Shown one piece after another: positions 7,903 through 16,643 of a stretch of 64,000 bases of DNA (position 1 is its first letter; every line of letters starts with the position of its first letter). This DNA comes from an uncultured Eubacteriales bacterium (GTDB taxonomy: Bacteria; Bacillota; Clostridia; Oscillospirales; Oscillospiraceae): NCBI GenBank assembly GCA_900548625.1, contig URLO01000006.1, positions 12,929 through 76,928 on the forward strand. The letters are read 5' to 3'. The position numbers and the translations under genes are program-made. The notes below the pieces were generated by a model. It did not search any database and was not told the DNA's origin. It saw only the letters and a program-made list of their open reading frames with translations.

Positions 7903-8979
7903 ATGGATAAAAAAACGACGCTGGAAATGATCGCTGCGATCTCGAACGCGAACGGCGCTTCCGGCTTTGAAGATGACGTAGTCGCTGCGATCCGCCCCTA
8001 TGCCGAAGGACTCGGCGAGGTCACGGAGGACCGCATGCGCAACCTTTATATCCGCCGCAAGGAAAACAGCGGCAAGCGCCCCGTCGTTCAGCTCGATGCG
8101 CACAGCGACGAGGTCGGCTTCATGGTGCAGGCCGTCTGTCCGAACGGAACGCTCCGCATCATCCCGCTCGGCGGCTGGGTGAGCAGCAACATCCCGGCCC
8201 ACAAGGTCTGGGTGCGCAACCGCTTCGGCGAGTATATTCCGGGCCTCACCGCCAGCAAGCCGCCCCATTTCATGACCGAGCAGGAGCGCAGGACGCCATT
8301 GGAGATAAAGGACATCACCGTGGACGTCGGCGCGGTTTCCAGAGAAGAAGCAATCGAGAAATTCGGCATCCGCATCGGCGAGCCGGTCGTTCCCGATGTG
8401 ACCTTCACCTACTCGGAGACAACAGATCTGATGGTCGGCAAGAGCTTTGACTGCCGTTTGGGCTGCGCTGCCATTGTCAAGACGATGCATACTCTGGCAG
8501 GGCGGGAGCTGAACGTCGATATCGTCGGCGCCTGTGCGGCACAGGAGGAGGTCGGCGTGCGCGGTGCAACCGTGACGGCGCAGGTCGCCAAGCCCGACAT
8601 CGCAATCGTTTTTGAGGGCTGCCCGGCGGACGACACCTGCGTGGAGCCGTACATGGTCCAGACGGCCATCAAGCGCGGCCCGATGCTGCGCCACATTGAC
8701 GCCCGGATGATCACCAATCCGCGCTATCAGAGATACGCGCTGGACCTTGCGGAGCAGCTCGGCATTCCGGTGCAGGACGCTGTCCGCAGCGCAGGCTCGA
8801 CAAACGGCGCGGCCATTCACCTTGCGGGAAAGGCGGTTCCCGTGATCGTCATCGGCATCCCGGTCCGTTATGCGCATACGCATTACGGAATCTCGGCTTA
8901 CGCCGATTTTGAAAACGCCGTAAAGCTTGCGTGCGAGATCCTCAAGAGACTCGACGAGGAACAGATCATGCGCTTTTAA
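7903..8979 (+). CDS. M42 family metallo-aminopeptidase
   Basis: A 358-residue M42 peptidase. Metal and catalytic elements are visible: DAHSDEVGF (His-x-Asp), KSFDCRLGCAA (bridging Asp), AAQEEVGVRGA (Glu-Glu pair) and the late histidine in YAHTHYGIS. These cytosolic enzymes remove N-terminal residues from short peptides. The ATG at 7903 follows AGGAGG; the longer in-frame opening to 7810 overlaps the creatininase gene. It is the last gene before a terminator, so it probably completes the import-and-hydrolysis route suggested by the eutH-like permease, IadA and creatininase genes. Confidence 0.85.
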   Translation: MDKKTTLEMIAAISNANGASGFEDDVVAAIRPYAEGLGEVTEDRMRNLYIRRKENSGKRPVVQLDAHSDEVGFMVQAVCPNGTLRIIPLGGWVSSNIPAHKVWVRNRFGEYIPGLTASKPPHFMTEQERRTPLEIKDITVDVGAVSREEAIEKFGIRIGEPVVPDVTFTYSETTDLMVGKSFDCRLGCAAIVKTMHTLAGRELNVDIVGACAAQEEVGVRGATVTAQVAKPDIAIVFEGCPADDTCVEPYMVQTAIKRGPMLRHIDARMITNPRYQRYALDLAEQLGIPVQDAVRSAGSTNGAAIHLAGKAVPVIVIGIPVRYAHTHYGISAYADFENAVKLACEILKRLDEEQIMRF

Positions 8980-9030
8980 GAAGTGGTTTTGCGCCATTGC
9001 CACGGACGCAGAGCTACACTGTTTTGGTAC

Positions 9031-9070
9031 GGCCTCCGACTGCTTTGACCGGTCGGAGGCCGCTTGATTT
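9031..9070 (+). terminator. Intrinsic terminator of the iadA operon
   Basis: A perfect 10-bp stem (GGCCTCCGAC / GTCGGAGGCC) with an 11-base loop is followed by GCTTGATTTTT. Confidence 0.8.
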
Positions 9071-9116
9071 TTGCCCCATCCGGCAGGTGCATACATCAAA
9101 CCGGGAGAAATGTCCA

Positions 9117-9145
9117 TCGACAAGCCCGCGCGGCGGTGGTATAAT
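9117..9145 (+). promoter_or_regulatory. Promoter of the yugP-like gene
   Basis: TCGACA at 9117-9122 and a consensus TATAAT at 9140-9145 are separated by 17 bases, about 60 bases before the start codon. Confidence 0.6.
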
Positions 9146-9207
9146 AAAGCGCAAAGGATCGCCGCACGGCAAAGCGGCGCTCCCAATGATCTGAGGTGAT
9201 TGAAAAC

Positions 9208-9894
9208 ATGTTTTGGGATACAACCTACATTCTTGTGATCATCGGCGCACTGATCTGCGCGGGTGCATCGCTGAATGTGAACCAGACCTACCGGCGCTAC
9301 AGTACGTTTGCAAACCGCCGCGGCATCACGGCGGAGGCCGCCGCTGCGCAGATCCTGCGCAGTGCCGGGATCACGGACGTGCGCATCGAGCGCATCCGCG
9401 GGTCGCTGACGGATCACTATTCGCCGCGCGAGCGGGTGCTGCGCCTGTCTGACAGCGTATACGGCTCCACATCGGTCGCCGCCATCGGCGTGGCCGCCCA
9501 TGAGTGCGGACACGCGATCCAGCATCAGGTGGGCTATTTCCCGCTGAAGCTGCGCTCGCTCTCCGTGCCGGTGGCAAACATCGGCTCCATGATCTACTGG
9601 CCGGTGATCCTGCTGGGCCTGATCCTCGGCTATATGGAGCTTGCGCAGATCGGCGTGCTCCTTTTTGGGCTTGTGGTGGCGTTCCAGCTCATCACGCTCC
9701 CGGTCGAGATCAATGCCTCCGGACGTGCGCTGCGGGTGCTGTCAGACAGCGGTATTCTGGCGGGAGACGAAATGCAGGGCGCGGAGAAGGTGCTCCGTGC
9801 GGCGGCGATGACCTATGTGGCGGCGCTGTTCTCGTCGGTGCTGCAGCTGCTGCGCCTGATGCTGCTGACGCGCAGAGACGACCGGCGCAGATAG
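9208..9894 (+). CDS. YugP-type neutral zinc metallopeptidase (membrane)
   Basis: The 228-residue protein has an N-terminal membrane helix (ILVIIGALICAG), then LRLSDSVYGSTSVAAIGVAAHECGHAIQH, whose HECGH is the HExxH-type zinc site of the YugP/Zn-peptidase_2 family, followed by two or three more hydrophobic segments and EINASGRAL, also conserved in the family. The substrate is unknown. The ATG at 9208 is preferred, with AGGTGA at 9194-9199; a GTG at 9196 is in the same frame but lies inside that site. A terminator carrying an inserted repeat element follows. Confidence 0.83.
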   Translation: MFWDTTYILVIIGALICAGASLNVNQTYRRYSTFANRRGITAEAAAAQILRSAGITDVRIERIRGSLTDHYSPRERVLRLSDSVYGSTSVAAIGVAAHECGHAIQHQVGYFPLKLRSLSVPVANIGSMIYWPVILLGLILGYMELAQIGVLLFGLVVAFQLITLPVEINASGRALRVLSDSGILAGDEMQGAEKVLRAAAMTYVAALFSSVLQLLRLMLLTRRDDRRR

Positions 9895-9916
9895 ACTCGC
9901 AGGGCTTTGAAAGACT

Positions 9917-10224
9917 GAAAATGCCTCTGACCAAGCGGGCCAGAGGCATTTTTTGAGCATGTCAAAATAGTCTTTTTGACACGCTCTCAAACGCGAACCG
10001 CGGGGGCTTGGTTCGCGTTTGAAAAGGCCGCGCCCGCCTACGCGCATAATTTGTGCGCTGCTTGCGCACAAATTCCACACTTGCCGGGCGTAGCGTGTTT
10101 TGTCTGACGTACACGCCGCCAGACAAAACCGATTCACTTTTTATTTCGCCGTGCGCGGCGAAACTCTACGAGGTTTTTGACAGTCTGGAAAATGCCTCTG
10201 ACCAAGCAGGTCAGAGGCATTTTT
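9917..10224 (-). repeat. Terminator-duplicating stem-loop element, copy A (minus orientation), with duplicated terminators
   Basis: The element core is 9955-10187 (233 bp). It reads from CAGACTGTCAAAAA on the minus strand at 10187 to GACATGCTC at 9955. It is flanked by two near-identical copies of one terminator hairpin (9917-9953 and 10188-10224; stem ATGCCTCTG / CAGAGGCAT) in the same orientation, differing at two bases of the loop. It matches copies B, C and E over its full length and holds the same chain of stem-loops. It fills the 333-bp gap between the yugP-like and yesL genes and encodes no convincing protein. Confidence 0.85.
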
Positions 10225-10227
10225 GTG

Positions 10228-10887
10228 TTATTGTGCCGAATCGGGAGCATCCGCGCCGGGGCGCTCGTCGATGATTTTTTTGAACACGGGGCGCAGGATC
10301 AGCATGTTGAGATACGCGCTCAGCGAGCCGCCAATCAAAATCCAGAAAATGCTGCTTCTCAGGAAAAACGGAAGGCTCACGAACAGCATGATGATGGGCA
10401 GCAGGTTGATGGCGCTGATGAGAACGGTGCGCGGCAGCTTTGCGACGGCAAGGACAGCGGCTGTGCGCAGCGTTTTCCAGACCGTATCGTCAAAATACGC
10501 CATCACCGGATAGACGAACGAGACGACAAAGGTGAGCATCAGCGCGGAGACCATCCAGATCGCGCGGACATAGACGGGGACGACGTCGCTGCTCTGCGCG
10601 GAGAGGATCCACGCATTCATCACGACCGCAGCAGTTGGGATCAGAAGCAGGAGATAGACCGGCGTTGCCTGCCGGAAATCGGATTTGAACGAGCGGAAAA
10701 AATCTCTCGTGACGGAGCTTATGCTCTCCTCCTGCAAATGGCGCACGACATGGTACATGGCGGTGGTGGAGGCGCCGGCGGTCACAACGGGCAGGCAGCA
10801 CAAAAGCCACAGCACATTCAAGATCACCAGATCGGCGACCCGCGCCAGAAAGGACATGATGGGGGAATCGGGGTCAAGCAGTTTCAT
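10228..10887 (-). CDS. YesL/DUF624 family membrane protein
   Basis: A 219-residue protein with about five membrane helices. The opening (PIMSFLARVADLVILNVLWLLCCLPVVTAGASTTAMYHV) is the signature of the YesL/DUF624 family, which is often found with sugar-import and cell-surface genes and has no established function. AAGGAG lies six bases before the ATG. It starts 27 bases after the LtaS-like gene and probably shares its transcript. Confidence 0.85.
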   Translation of the reverse strand: MKLLDPDSPIMSFLARVADLVILNVLWLLCCLPVVTAGASTTAMYHVVRHLQEESISSVTRDFFRSFKSDFRQATPVYLLLLIPTAAVVMNAWILSAQSSDVVPVYVRAIWMVSALMLTFVVSFVYPVMAYFDDTVWKTLRTAAVLAVAKLPRTVLISAINLLPIIMLFVSLPFFLRSSIFWILIGGSLSAYLNMLILRPVFKKIIDERPGADAPDSAQ

Positions 10888-10914
10888 AGAGGGCTCCTTC
10901 TATCTGCCTGCCGC

Positions 10915-12783
10915 TCATTTCAGCAGGTAATACGTCCATTTGTGCAGCCGGGATACGGCGGCGGCCAGTTCCGGCGGCAGCGTGTCGGTGTAGGTTCCGT
11001 CGGCAAGACAGTAGGTCGCCTCACGCTCACGCAGGACGGGCAGCTCGGCACGCAGGGCGTTCAGCTCGTCAAAGAACGCGCTCTGGCCGTGATAGCCGAT
11101 GAGCTGGAGCACCATCGCGCCGAGGTAATTGTCGCTGAGGTATCCGTTTTCCGGAAGCGCAAGCGCGGCATAGCGCGCCGGAAGGTCAACTGCGGAGGCG
11201 TAGGCCTCGTTCGACCAGATGACATAGGGAACGGCATAGGTATCGACCGTTTCCTGCGGCGTTTCGTTCAGGTTGTAGCGAAGGCCGAGCTCCGTGCAGG
11301 CCGTGCCGAGATTCGGGCGGTGGTCACCGAAAAAGACCAGCACCGTCGGCTCGTCCAAAGTGTCGAGATACTGCGTCAGTGCAACGAGCATTTCCGAGGA
11401 GTCGCGCACGCCCTCCATGTAGACGGAGAGCTGCTCCATCGCGCCGTCGGAGACGGAGACGCTCAGCGGCACGGGCGCAGGACGCTCGTCGTATTTTCCG
11501 TAGCCGTATGCCTGATGGTTCTGAATGGTGACGGAATAGGTGAACAGCGGCGCATCGCTTCCCACCATCCGTTCGTTGAGATCCTGCCTCAGCTCATCCA
11601 GAAACGCAGCGTCGGAGATCATGGTGCCCTTGAAATCGCTCTCGTCGAACGCCTCAGAAAAGACCTGATCGGAGATGCCAAGATGGCTGTAGACGCTCAT
11701 GCGGTTATAAAACCAGCTCTGGCCGGGGTGCATGAAGAAGGTGTTGTAGCCGGCGTCCTTGAGAAGCGCCGCAATGGAGCGCGTCGGTCTGCGCACGACG
11801 CGGAACGAGGAAGTCGTACCCTCACCGATCATGTTGGTCTGCATGCCGGTCAGAACGTCAAACTCCGTGTTTGCGGTGCCTGCGCCGTAGTTGCTGACGA
11901 CGATGTGGCCGCTCACGGCGCGTTCGCTCGATGCGACGGTCCGGAAGCCGGCAAGGGGATCGTCTTCGGGGGAGTAAAGGAAGACCGGCTCGTCGGAGAG
12001 GTCGGAAAATGCCTCGCACATGACCATGAGCACGTTCGGTCTGACCTCCGGCTCAGCCGCGCCGTCCGTCTGATCCCAGCGCTCGACCTCGGCGCGGGAG
12101 TAGCCGTCCGGCTTGTCAACGGGATACAGATTATAATTGTACCAGAAGCAGTAGTTGAAGCCGAGCGTATTGAATACGGAGGGGATGTTGTAGGCGTAGG
12201 GAACCTTGAAGCTCGAATAGAGATCCTTGTCCGTGTAGACAAAGCGTACCGCGCACGCAAACAGCGCAATGCAGAGCACGACGCAGAGCACGCGCACCGG
12301 CCAGCGGCGGAGCTTCGGGGTTTTGAAGAAAATGCCGAGCGCGATCGCCGCCGCGAGGAGCGCCGCAATGAGCAGGAGCTTTTCCCAGTGAAGATCAAGC
12401 TGATACTCTCCGGCGGCGTTCATCGCCTCCCGGATCAGAAGAATGTCGGACGGAACAAAGGGATCCTCGCGCCCCTCGATCTTCAGGAGATTCACATAGG
12501 ACATGACCGCCATCACGCCGCCGGAGATCGCCCCGGAGAAAAACAGATTCCCGAGCAGGAAATAGAGAACGGCTGTAAACACGATGACGGGAAACCAGTT
12601 GAGCGCGATCAGAAGCGGCTGATGATAAAACGCGCGCATCGTGTCGAGAAAAGAGCCGGGCTGGATCCAGACGCAGACAAGCGTGATGAAACCGGTCATG
12701 CCAAGACCGACCAGCGCCGTCAGGATCGGGGAGAGCATCCACCGCGGTTTTCCCCTGCATGTTTCTTTTGTGATCCATTTCAT
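10915..12783 (-). CDS. LTA synthase family membrane sulfatase-like phosphotransferase
   Basis: The 622-residue protein has about five N-terminal membrane helices (to about residue 200) and a large extracellular alkaline-phosphatase-superfamily domain. Metal and catalytic elements of LtaS are visible: NVLMVMCEAFSDL (metal Glu), GAGTANTEFDVLTG at about residue 303 (nucleophile Thr), HPGQSWFYNR and VFFGDHRPNLG (metal Asp and His). The family transfers glycerol-phosphate from phosphatidylglycerol to build lipoteichoic acid or related polymers. Whether this one makes LTA or another phosphoglycerol polymer is not decided. AAGGAG lies 14 bases before the chosen ATG, an unusually long spacing. Confidence 0.87.
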   Translation of the reverse strand: MKWITKETCRGKPRWMLSPILTALVGLGMTGFITLVCVWIQPGSFLDTMRAFYHQPLLIALNWFPVIVFTAVLYFLLGNLFFSGAISGGVMAVMSYVNLLKIEGREDPFVPSDILLIREAMNAAGEYQLDLHWEKLLLIAALLAAAIALGIFFKTPKLRRWPVRVLCVVLCIALFACAVRFVYTDKDLYSSFKVPYAYNIPSVFNTLGFNYCFWYNYNLYPVDKPDGYSRAEVERWDQTDGAAEPEVRPNVLMVMCEAFSDLSDEPVFLYSPEDDPLAGFRTVASSERAVSGHIVVSNYGAGTANTEFDVLTGMQTNMIGEGTTSSFRVVRRPTRSIAALLKDAGYNTFFMHPGQSWFYNRMSVYSHLGISDQVFSEAFDESDFKGTMISDAAFLDELRQDLNERMVGSDAPLFTYSVTIQNHQAYGYGKYDERPAPVPLSVSVSDGAMEQLSVYMEGVRDSSEMLVALTQYLDTLDEPTVLVFFGDHRPNLGTACTELGLRYNLNETPQETVDTYAVPYVIWSNEAYASAVDLPARYAALALPENGYLSDNYLGAMVLQLIGYHGQSAFFDELNALRAELPVLREREATYCLADGTYTDTLPPELAAAVSRLHKWTYYLLK

Positions 12784-12809
12784 AATCGTATATCATGCTC
12801 CTTTTAAGG

Positions 12810-12835
12810 AAAAAAGCGCCGGAATGCTCCGACGC
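12810..12835 (-). terminator. Terminator-like hairpin inside the leader of the LtaS-like gene
   Basis: Read on the minus strand, an 8-bp stem (GCGTCGGA / TCCGGCGC, one G.T pair) with a 4-base loop is followed by six T. It lies after the promoter at 12904-12932 and before the ribosome-binding site, so it would act as a leader terminator. Confidence 0.5.
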
Positions 12836-12903
12836 ACAGCATACAGCAGCCCCGCCCGTTCGTGCGCACCCGCACCGGCGGGGGCGAGTGCCGGTTTGGA
12901 TTC

Positions 12904-12932
12904 AATATAGCATGGTGCGGAAAAAATGTCAA
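12904..12932 (-). promoter_or_regulatory. Promoter of the LtaS-like/yesL operon
   Basis: On the minus strand, TTGACA (12932-12927) and TATATT (12909-12904) are separated by 17 bases. The rest of the 343-bp gap (12784-13126) holds the leader hairpin on this side and the promoter/operator of the sugar-binding-protein gene on the other. Confidence 0.7.
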
Positions 12933-13019
12933 CTTTGGCAGAGAACGCGCTGCAAATTGCACAAAAACAACGTATGAAAACCGGCATAATGTCAAAAATT
13001 AAAAATGTGTGAAATTTGC

Positions 13020-13079
13020 TTGCAGCGGGAAACAAATCGTAGTATAATAAACGCGTTGGAACTGGAAACGTTTCCAGTT
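13020..13079 (+). promoter_or_regulatory. Promoter and 20-bp palindromic LacI/CcpA-type operator of the sugar ABC operon
   Basis: TTGCAG (13020-13025) and consensus TATAAT (13043-13048) have a 17-base spacer. Immediately downstream, 13060-13079 is a perfect palindrome with ten-base arms (AACTGGAAAC and its complement) centred on CG. This is the form bound by LacI-family repressors and also satisfies the catabolite-response consensus TGNAANCGNWNNCA. Its place over the transcription start suggests repression, plausibly by the LacI-family protein encoded at 16644. Confidence 0.75.
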
Positions 13080-13126
13080 TTCGATCAGGCAATATCTGCG
13101 ACAAAATCTATAGGAGGAATTACATC

Positions 13127-14530
13127 ATGAAAAAGATCATCGCATTGCTTCTTGCACTGGTCATGGTCTTCGCTCTGGTCGCCTGCGCGTCCACCGAGAA
13201 GCCCGCTGACAACAACACCACCGATCAGCCGAAGGACAACACGACGGCCGATCAGCCGAAGGACAACACGACGGCCGATCAGCCGAAGGAAGACAAGCCC
13301 GCGGAGGACACTCCTGCCGAGCCCGCTTCCGGCTCCGTCTACTACCTGAACTTCAAGCCCGAAGCGGACGAAGCATGGCAGAAGCTTGCCGCTACCTACA
13401 CCGAGCAGACCGGTGTTCCTGTCAAAGTCGTCACTGCTGCTTCCGGCACTTACGACACCACTCTTGCAGCCGAGCTTGACAAGAGTTCCGCTCCGACCCT
13501 GTTCCAGTGTGGAAATCAGGGCGCCATCAACTCCTATGGTGACTACTGCTATCCGCTCGATGGCACTGCCATCATGGATCAGATGACCACCGATGCCTTT
13601 AACCTCAAGGGTGAGGACGGCCAGACCCTGTCTATCGGATACTGCTATGAGGCGTTCGGCATCATTGTTAACAAGGCACTGCTTGAGAAGGCTGGCCACT
13701 CCATCGATGAAATTACCGATTTCGCTTCGCTGAAGGCTGTTGCCGATGACATCCATGCGCGTGCTGAGGAGCTTGGCTTTGATGCGTTCTCCTCCGCCGG
13801 CCTTGACGGCTCGTCCAGCTGGCGCTTCTCCGGCCATCTGGCCAACATGCCGCTGTTCTACGAGTTCCGTGACGACAACGTCACCGAGCAGCCCGCCACC
13901 ATCACCGGTGCTTATCTTGAAAACTTCAAGAACATCTGGGATCTCTACACTACCGACACCGCTACCACCGGCGCTGCTCTGGCGACGGCCACCGGCGATG
14001 AGTCCGAGGCTGAGTTCGGCGAGGGCAAGGCTGCTTTCTATCAGAACGGCACTTGGGAATACTCCAACCTGACCGGTACGTTCGGCATGAACCCTGACGA
14101 TCTGGCCATGATCCCCATCTACTGCGGTGTGGAAGGCGAAGAGAAGGCCGGCCTGTGCGCAGGTACCGAGAACTGCTGGGCCATCAACAACGAATCTTCT
14201 GAGGAAGACATTCAGGCTACCATCAACTTCCTTGTCTGGGTCGTCACCTCTGACGAAGGTACCACGATGTTGGCGGAAGAGTTTGGCCCCTGCCCGTTCA
14301 AGGACGCAAAGGAGCCGGAGAACGTCTTCTTCCAGAACGCCAACAAGTACACCGCCGAGGGCAACTACGTTGTGACCTGGGCATTCAACTGGACTCCCGC
14401 TGTTGACGACTGGCGCGCTGCCGTTGTTGACGCTCTGACGCAGTACACTGCCGGAACCGGCGACTGGGCTGCTGTCGAGACTGCATTTGTGCAGGGCTGG
14501 GCAACGCAGTATGCAAAGGAAAACGCATAA
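13127..14530 (+). CDS. Sugar ABC transporter substrate-binding lipoprotein (maltodextrin-type)
   Basis: The 467-residue product begins with a lipoprotein signal peptide (KKIIALLLALVMVFALVACAS; the Cys of LVAC is the lipidation site). A low-complexity linker of repeated DQPKDNTTA units follows, then a cluster-B/CUT1 solute-binding fold (YYLNFKPEADEAWQKLAATY, GEGKAAFYQNGTWEYSNL, NCWAINNES). It captures sugar outside the membrane for the two permeases downstream. Neighbouring malQ and glgP suggest malto-oligosaccharides. The start has GGAGG upstream. A terminator follows, so this gene is probably expressed above the permeases. Confidence 0.87.
   Translation: MKKIIALLLALVMVFALVACASTEKPADNNTTDQPKDNTTADQPKDNTTADQPKEDKPAEDTPAEPASGSVYYLNFKPEADEAWQKLAATYTEQTGVPVKVVTAASGTYDTTLAAELDKSSAPTLFQCGNQGAINSYGDYCYPLDGTAIMDQMTTDAFNLKGEDGQTLSIGYCYEAFGIIVNKALLEKAGHSIDEITDFASLKAVADDIHARAEELGFDAFSSAGLDGSSSWRFSGHLANMPLFYEFRDDNVTEQPATITGAYLENFKNIWDLYTTDTATTGAALATATGDESEAEFGEGKAAFYQNGTWEYSNLTGTFGMNPDDLAMIPIYCGVEGEEKAGLCAGTENCWAINNESSEEDIQATINFLVWVVTSDEGTTMLAEEFGPCPFKDAKEPENVFFQNANKYTAEGNYVVTWAFNWTPAVDDWRAAVVDALTQYTAGTGDWAAVETAFVQGWATQYAKENA
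13223..13291 (+). repeat. 27-bp tandem repeat in the lipoprotein linker
   Basis: Two full 27-base units (13223-13249, 13250-13276) and a partial third encode repeats of DQPKDNTTA. Copy number in such linkers can vary by slippage. Confidence 0.8.
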
Positions 14531-14555
14531 GTAATATAAGACGCGATCCAAGTAT

Positions 14556-14584
14556 AAAAGGGGGGCTGCAAAGCCCCCCTTTTT
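14556..14584 (+). terminator. Intrinsic terminator between the binding-protein and permease genes
   Basis: GGGGGGCT / AGCCCCCC with loop GCAA is followed by five T. Partial read-through here would give the common excess of binding protein over permease. Confidence 0.8.
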
Positions 14585-14835
14585 CGGAAAAGTCAGAAAA
14601 CAACAACGCGCAAGCGTGTCGGTGCGCTTCGACGGAGCTTTTCCGCCAAATCTGCGGTTTGAAAAACACGAAACAGGTATAGCGCCCCTTTGATCTTCAA
14701 TCCTTGATTTGATGAAAAATCACCTGTCGAAGTGGTTTGCTGAATTGTGAAGAATTGCCAGAAGATCTTACAGACAAACGTCTGGAAACCGGACGCTGGT
14801 CTGCAAAATTTTCAAGAAGAAAGAGGAGAAGCAAG
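14585..14835. other. Intergenic stretch upstream of the permease genes
   Basis: No gene, element copy or clear promoter was recognised here. An in-frame opening extends from 14737 into the permease gene, but the first well-placed start is the ATG at 14836. Confidence 0.4.
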
Positions 14836-15741
14836 ATGAAAAAAAAGCAAAGCAACTCGGCTCTGTCATGCAGCTTGATCCGCCGTCCGATCCAACGCTG
14901 GGGATGGCTGTTCCTGCTGCCAACGTTCGCAGCATTCTGCGTGGGATTCCTGTATCCATTTGCAAAAGGGCTGTTCTTGTCCTTCTGCAAGTTCAAAACG
15001 ACCAGCAAGTGGACTTGGGTTGGCTTGAAAAACTATCAGACCATTTTCCATGACGAGGGCTTCCTCCATGCGTTCTGGTATACGGCACTGTTCGCAGTTG
15101 TGTCCCTTGTCATCATCAACGTGCTTGCCTTTGCTGTTGCGTATGTTCTGACCAAAGGCATCAAGGGCTCGAATCTGTTCCGCACCGTCTTTTTCATGCC
15201 GAACCTGATCGGCGGCATTGTTCTGGGCTACATCTGGCTCATGATCTTCGACGGTATCCTCAGCAATTATAACACAGCAGTTGTTCTGGAAACCAAATAC
15301 GGCTTCTGGGGACTTATTATCCTCATGTGCTGGCAGCAGATTGGCTACATGATGATCATTTATATCGCAGGTCTGCAAGCCATCCCGGAGGATATGCTCG
15401 AGGCTGCGAAGATCGACGGCGCTTCGAGCTGGAAGACCCTCTGGCATATTACTATCCCGAACGTCATGCCGTCTATCACCATTTGTACGTTCCTCTCGTT
15501 AACCAACGGCTTTAAGCTCTATGACCAGAACCTTGCCCTTACCGGTGGCTCTCCGTTCAGAACACTGGCTGACGGCAATGTTATCAAGACAACGGAGATG
15601 CTGGCGCTGAACATCGTCAACTCCAACACCTCCAACTCCAAGGGCCCTGGACAGGCCAAGGCCGTCATATTCTTTGTCCTGGTAGCGATCATCAGCGTCG
15701 CCCAGCTTATAGCCACCAGAAAGAAGGAGGTCGATCAGTAA
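14836..15741 (+). CDS. Sugar ABC transporter permease (MalF/LacF-type)
   Basis: A 301-residue CUT1 permease with six predicted helices, from WGWLFLLPTFAAFCVGFLYP to AVIFFVLVAIISVAQLIA. The EAA loop that docks on the ATPase reads EAAKIDGASSWKTLWHITIPNVMP. The ATG at 14836 follows AGGAGA. It overlaps the second permease by one base. No ATPase gene is in this operon, so an MsmK-type shared ATPase elsewhere is presumably used. Confidence 0.87.
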   Translation: MKKKQSNSALSCSLIRRPIQRWGWLFLLPTFAAFCVGFLYPFAKGLFLSFCKFKTTSKWTWVGLKNYQTIFHDEGFLHAFWYTALFAVVSLVIINVLAFAVAYVLTKGIKGSNLFRTVFFMPNLIGGIVLGYIWLMIFDGILSNYNTAVVLETKYGFWGLIILMCWQQIGYMMIIYIAGLQAIPEDMLEAAKIDGASSWKTLWHITIPNVMPSITICTFLSLTNGFKLYDQNLALTGGSPFRTLADGNVIKTTEMLALNIVNSNTSNSKGPGQAKAVIFFVLVAIISVAQLIATRKKEVDQ

Positions 15742-16598
15742 TGAAAAACAACGGTTTCCAGAAAGAGCGCCACTCACATACCATCCTGACGGTCGTGTTT
15801 GCGCTCATTGCTGTCGCGTACCTTTACCCGATCCTTATCGTTCTGGTCAACTCGTTCAAGTCGAACGCCGCCATCAATCTGGATACATTCGCGCTTCCGG
15901 CAAAGAATACATTCATGGGGGTTCAAAACTATATCAAGGGTATGACTTTCGGAAACTACCCGTTCTACAAATCCGTTGAATACAGCCTGATCATCACGTT
16001 GCTCTCTGCAACCCTGATTCTCCTGTGCACTTCTATGGCCGCGTGGTATGTCTCACGCGTCGACAGCCTTGTCTGCCGCATTGTGTATTATCTGTGCGTG
16101 TTCTCCATGGTTGTTCCGTTCCAGATGGTCATGTTCACACTGGCAAAGACCGCCGATACTCTGAAACTCAACCGTCCGTGGACGATCCCCATTGTCTACC
16201 TCGGCTTCGGTGCCGGCCTTGCTGTGTTTATGTTCACGGGCTTTGTCAAGTCCATTCCGCGTTCCATTGAAGAAGCGGCTGTGATTGATGGCTGCAACGC
16301 TGTACAGACCTTCTTTCGGGTCGTCCTGCCCATGATGAAGCCGACCTTCATTTCTGTCGGCGTTCTGGAAATCATGTGGGTCTGGAACGATTACCTCCTG
16401 CCTTATCTGGTTTTGGATATCAATGAATTTCGTACCATCCCCATCCACATCCAGTACCTAAAGGGCAGCTACGGCTCAGTCGACATGGGCGCAACCATGG
16501 CACTGATCTTGCTGTCCATCGTTCCGGTCATTGTTTTCTATCTTTGCTGCCAGAAATATATCATCAAGGGTGTTGCAGCCGGTGCGGTCAAGGGTTAA
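15741..16598 (+). CDS. Sugar ABC transporter permease (MalG/LacG-type)
   Basis: A 285-residue CUT1 permease. The N-terminal helix is ILTVVFALIAVAYLYPILIVLVNS, a typical MalG-type opening, and the EAA loop is EEAAVIDGCNAVQTFFRVVLPMMKP. The ATG shares its A with the last base of the upstream stop codon, which indicates translational coupling. It forms the membrane channel with the preceding permease. Confidence 0.88.
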   Translation: MKNNGFQKERHSHTILTVVFALIAVAYLYPILIVLVNSFKSNAAINLDTFALPAKNTFMGVQNYIKGMTFGNYPFYKSVEYSLIITLLSATLILLCTSMAAWYVSRVDSLVCRIVYYLCVFSMVVPFQMVMFTLAKTADTLKLNRPWTIPIVYLGFGAGLAVFMFTGFVKSIPRSIEEAAVIDGCNAVQTFFRVVLPMMKPTFISVGVLEIMWVWNDYLLPYLVLDINEFRTIPIHIQYLKGSYGSVDMGATMALILLSIVPVIVFYLCCQKYIIKGVAAGAVKG

Positions 16599-16643
16599 AA
16601 TCCGCAGCGTGCAGACCGATATTTCCCGAAGCGAGGCAGCACT

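Noticed and set aside
9917..10224. A CRISPR array or integron-like cassette array
   Set aside because: Copies are far apart, the palindromes inside one copy differ from each other, and there are no spacers, cas genes or integrase.
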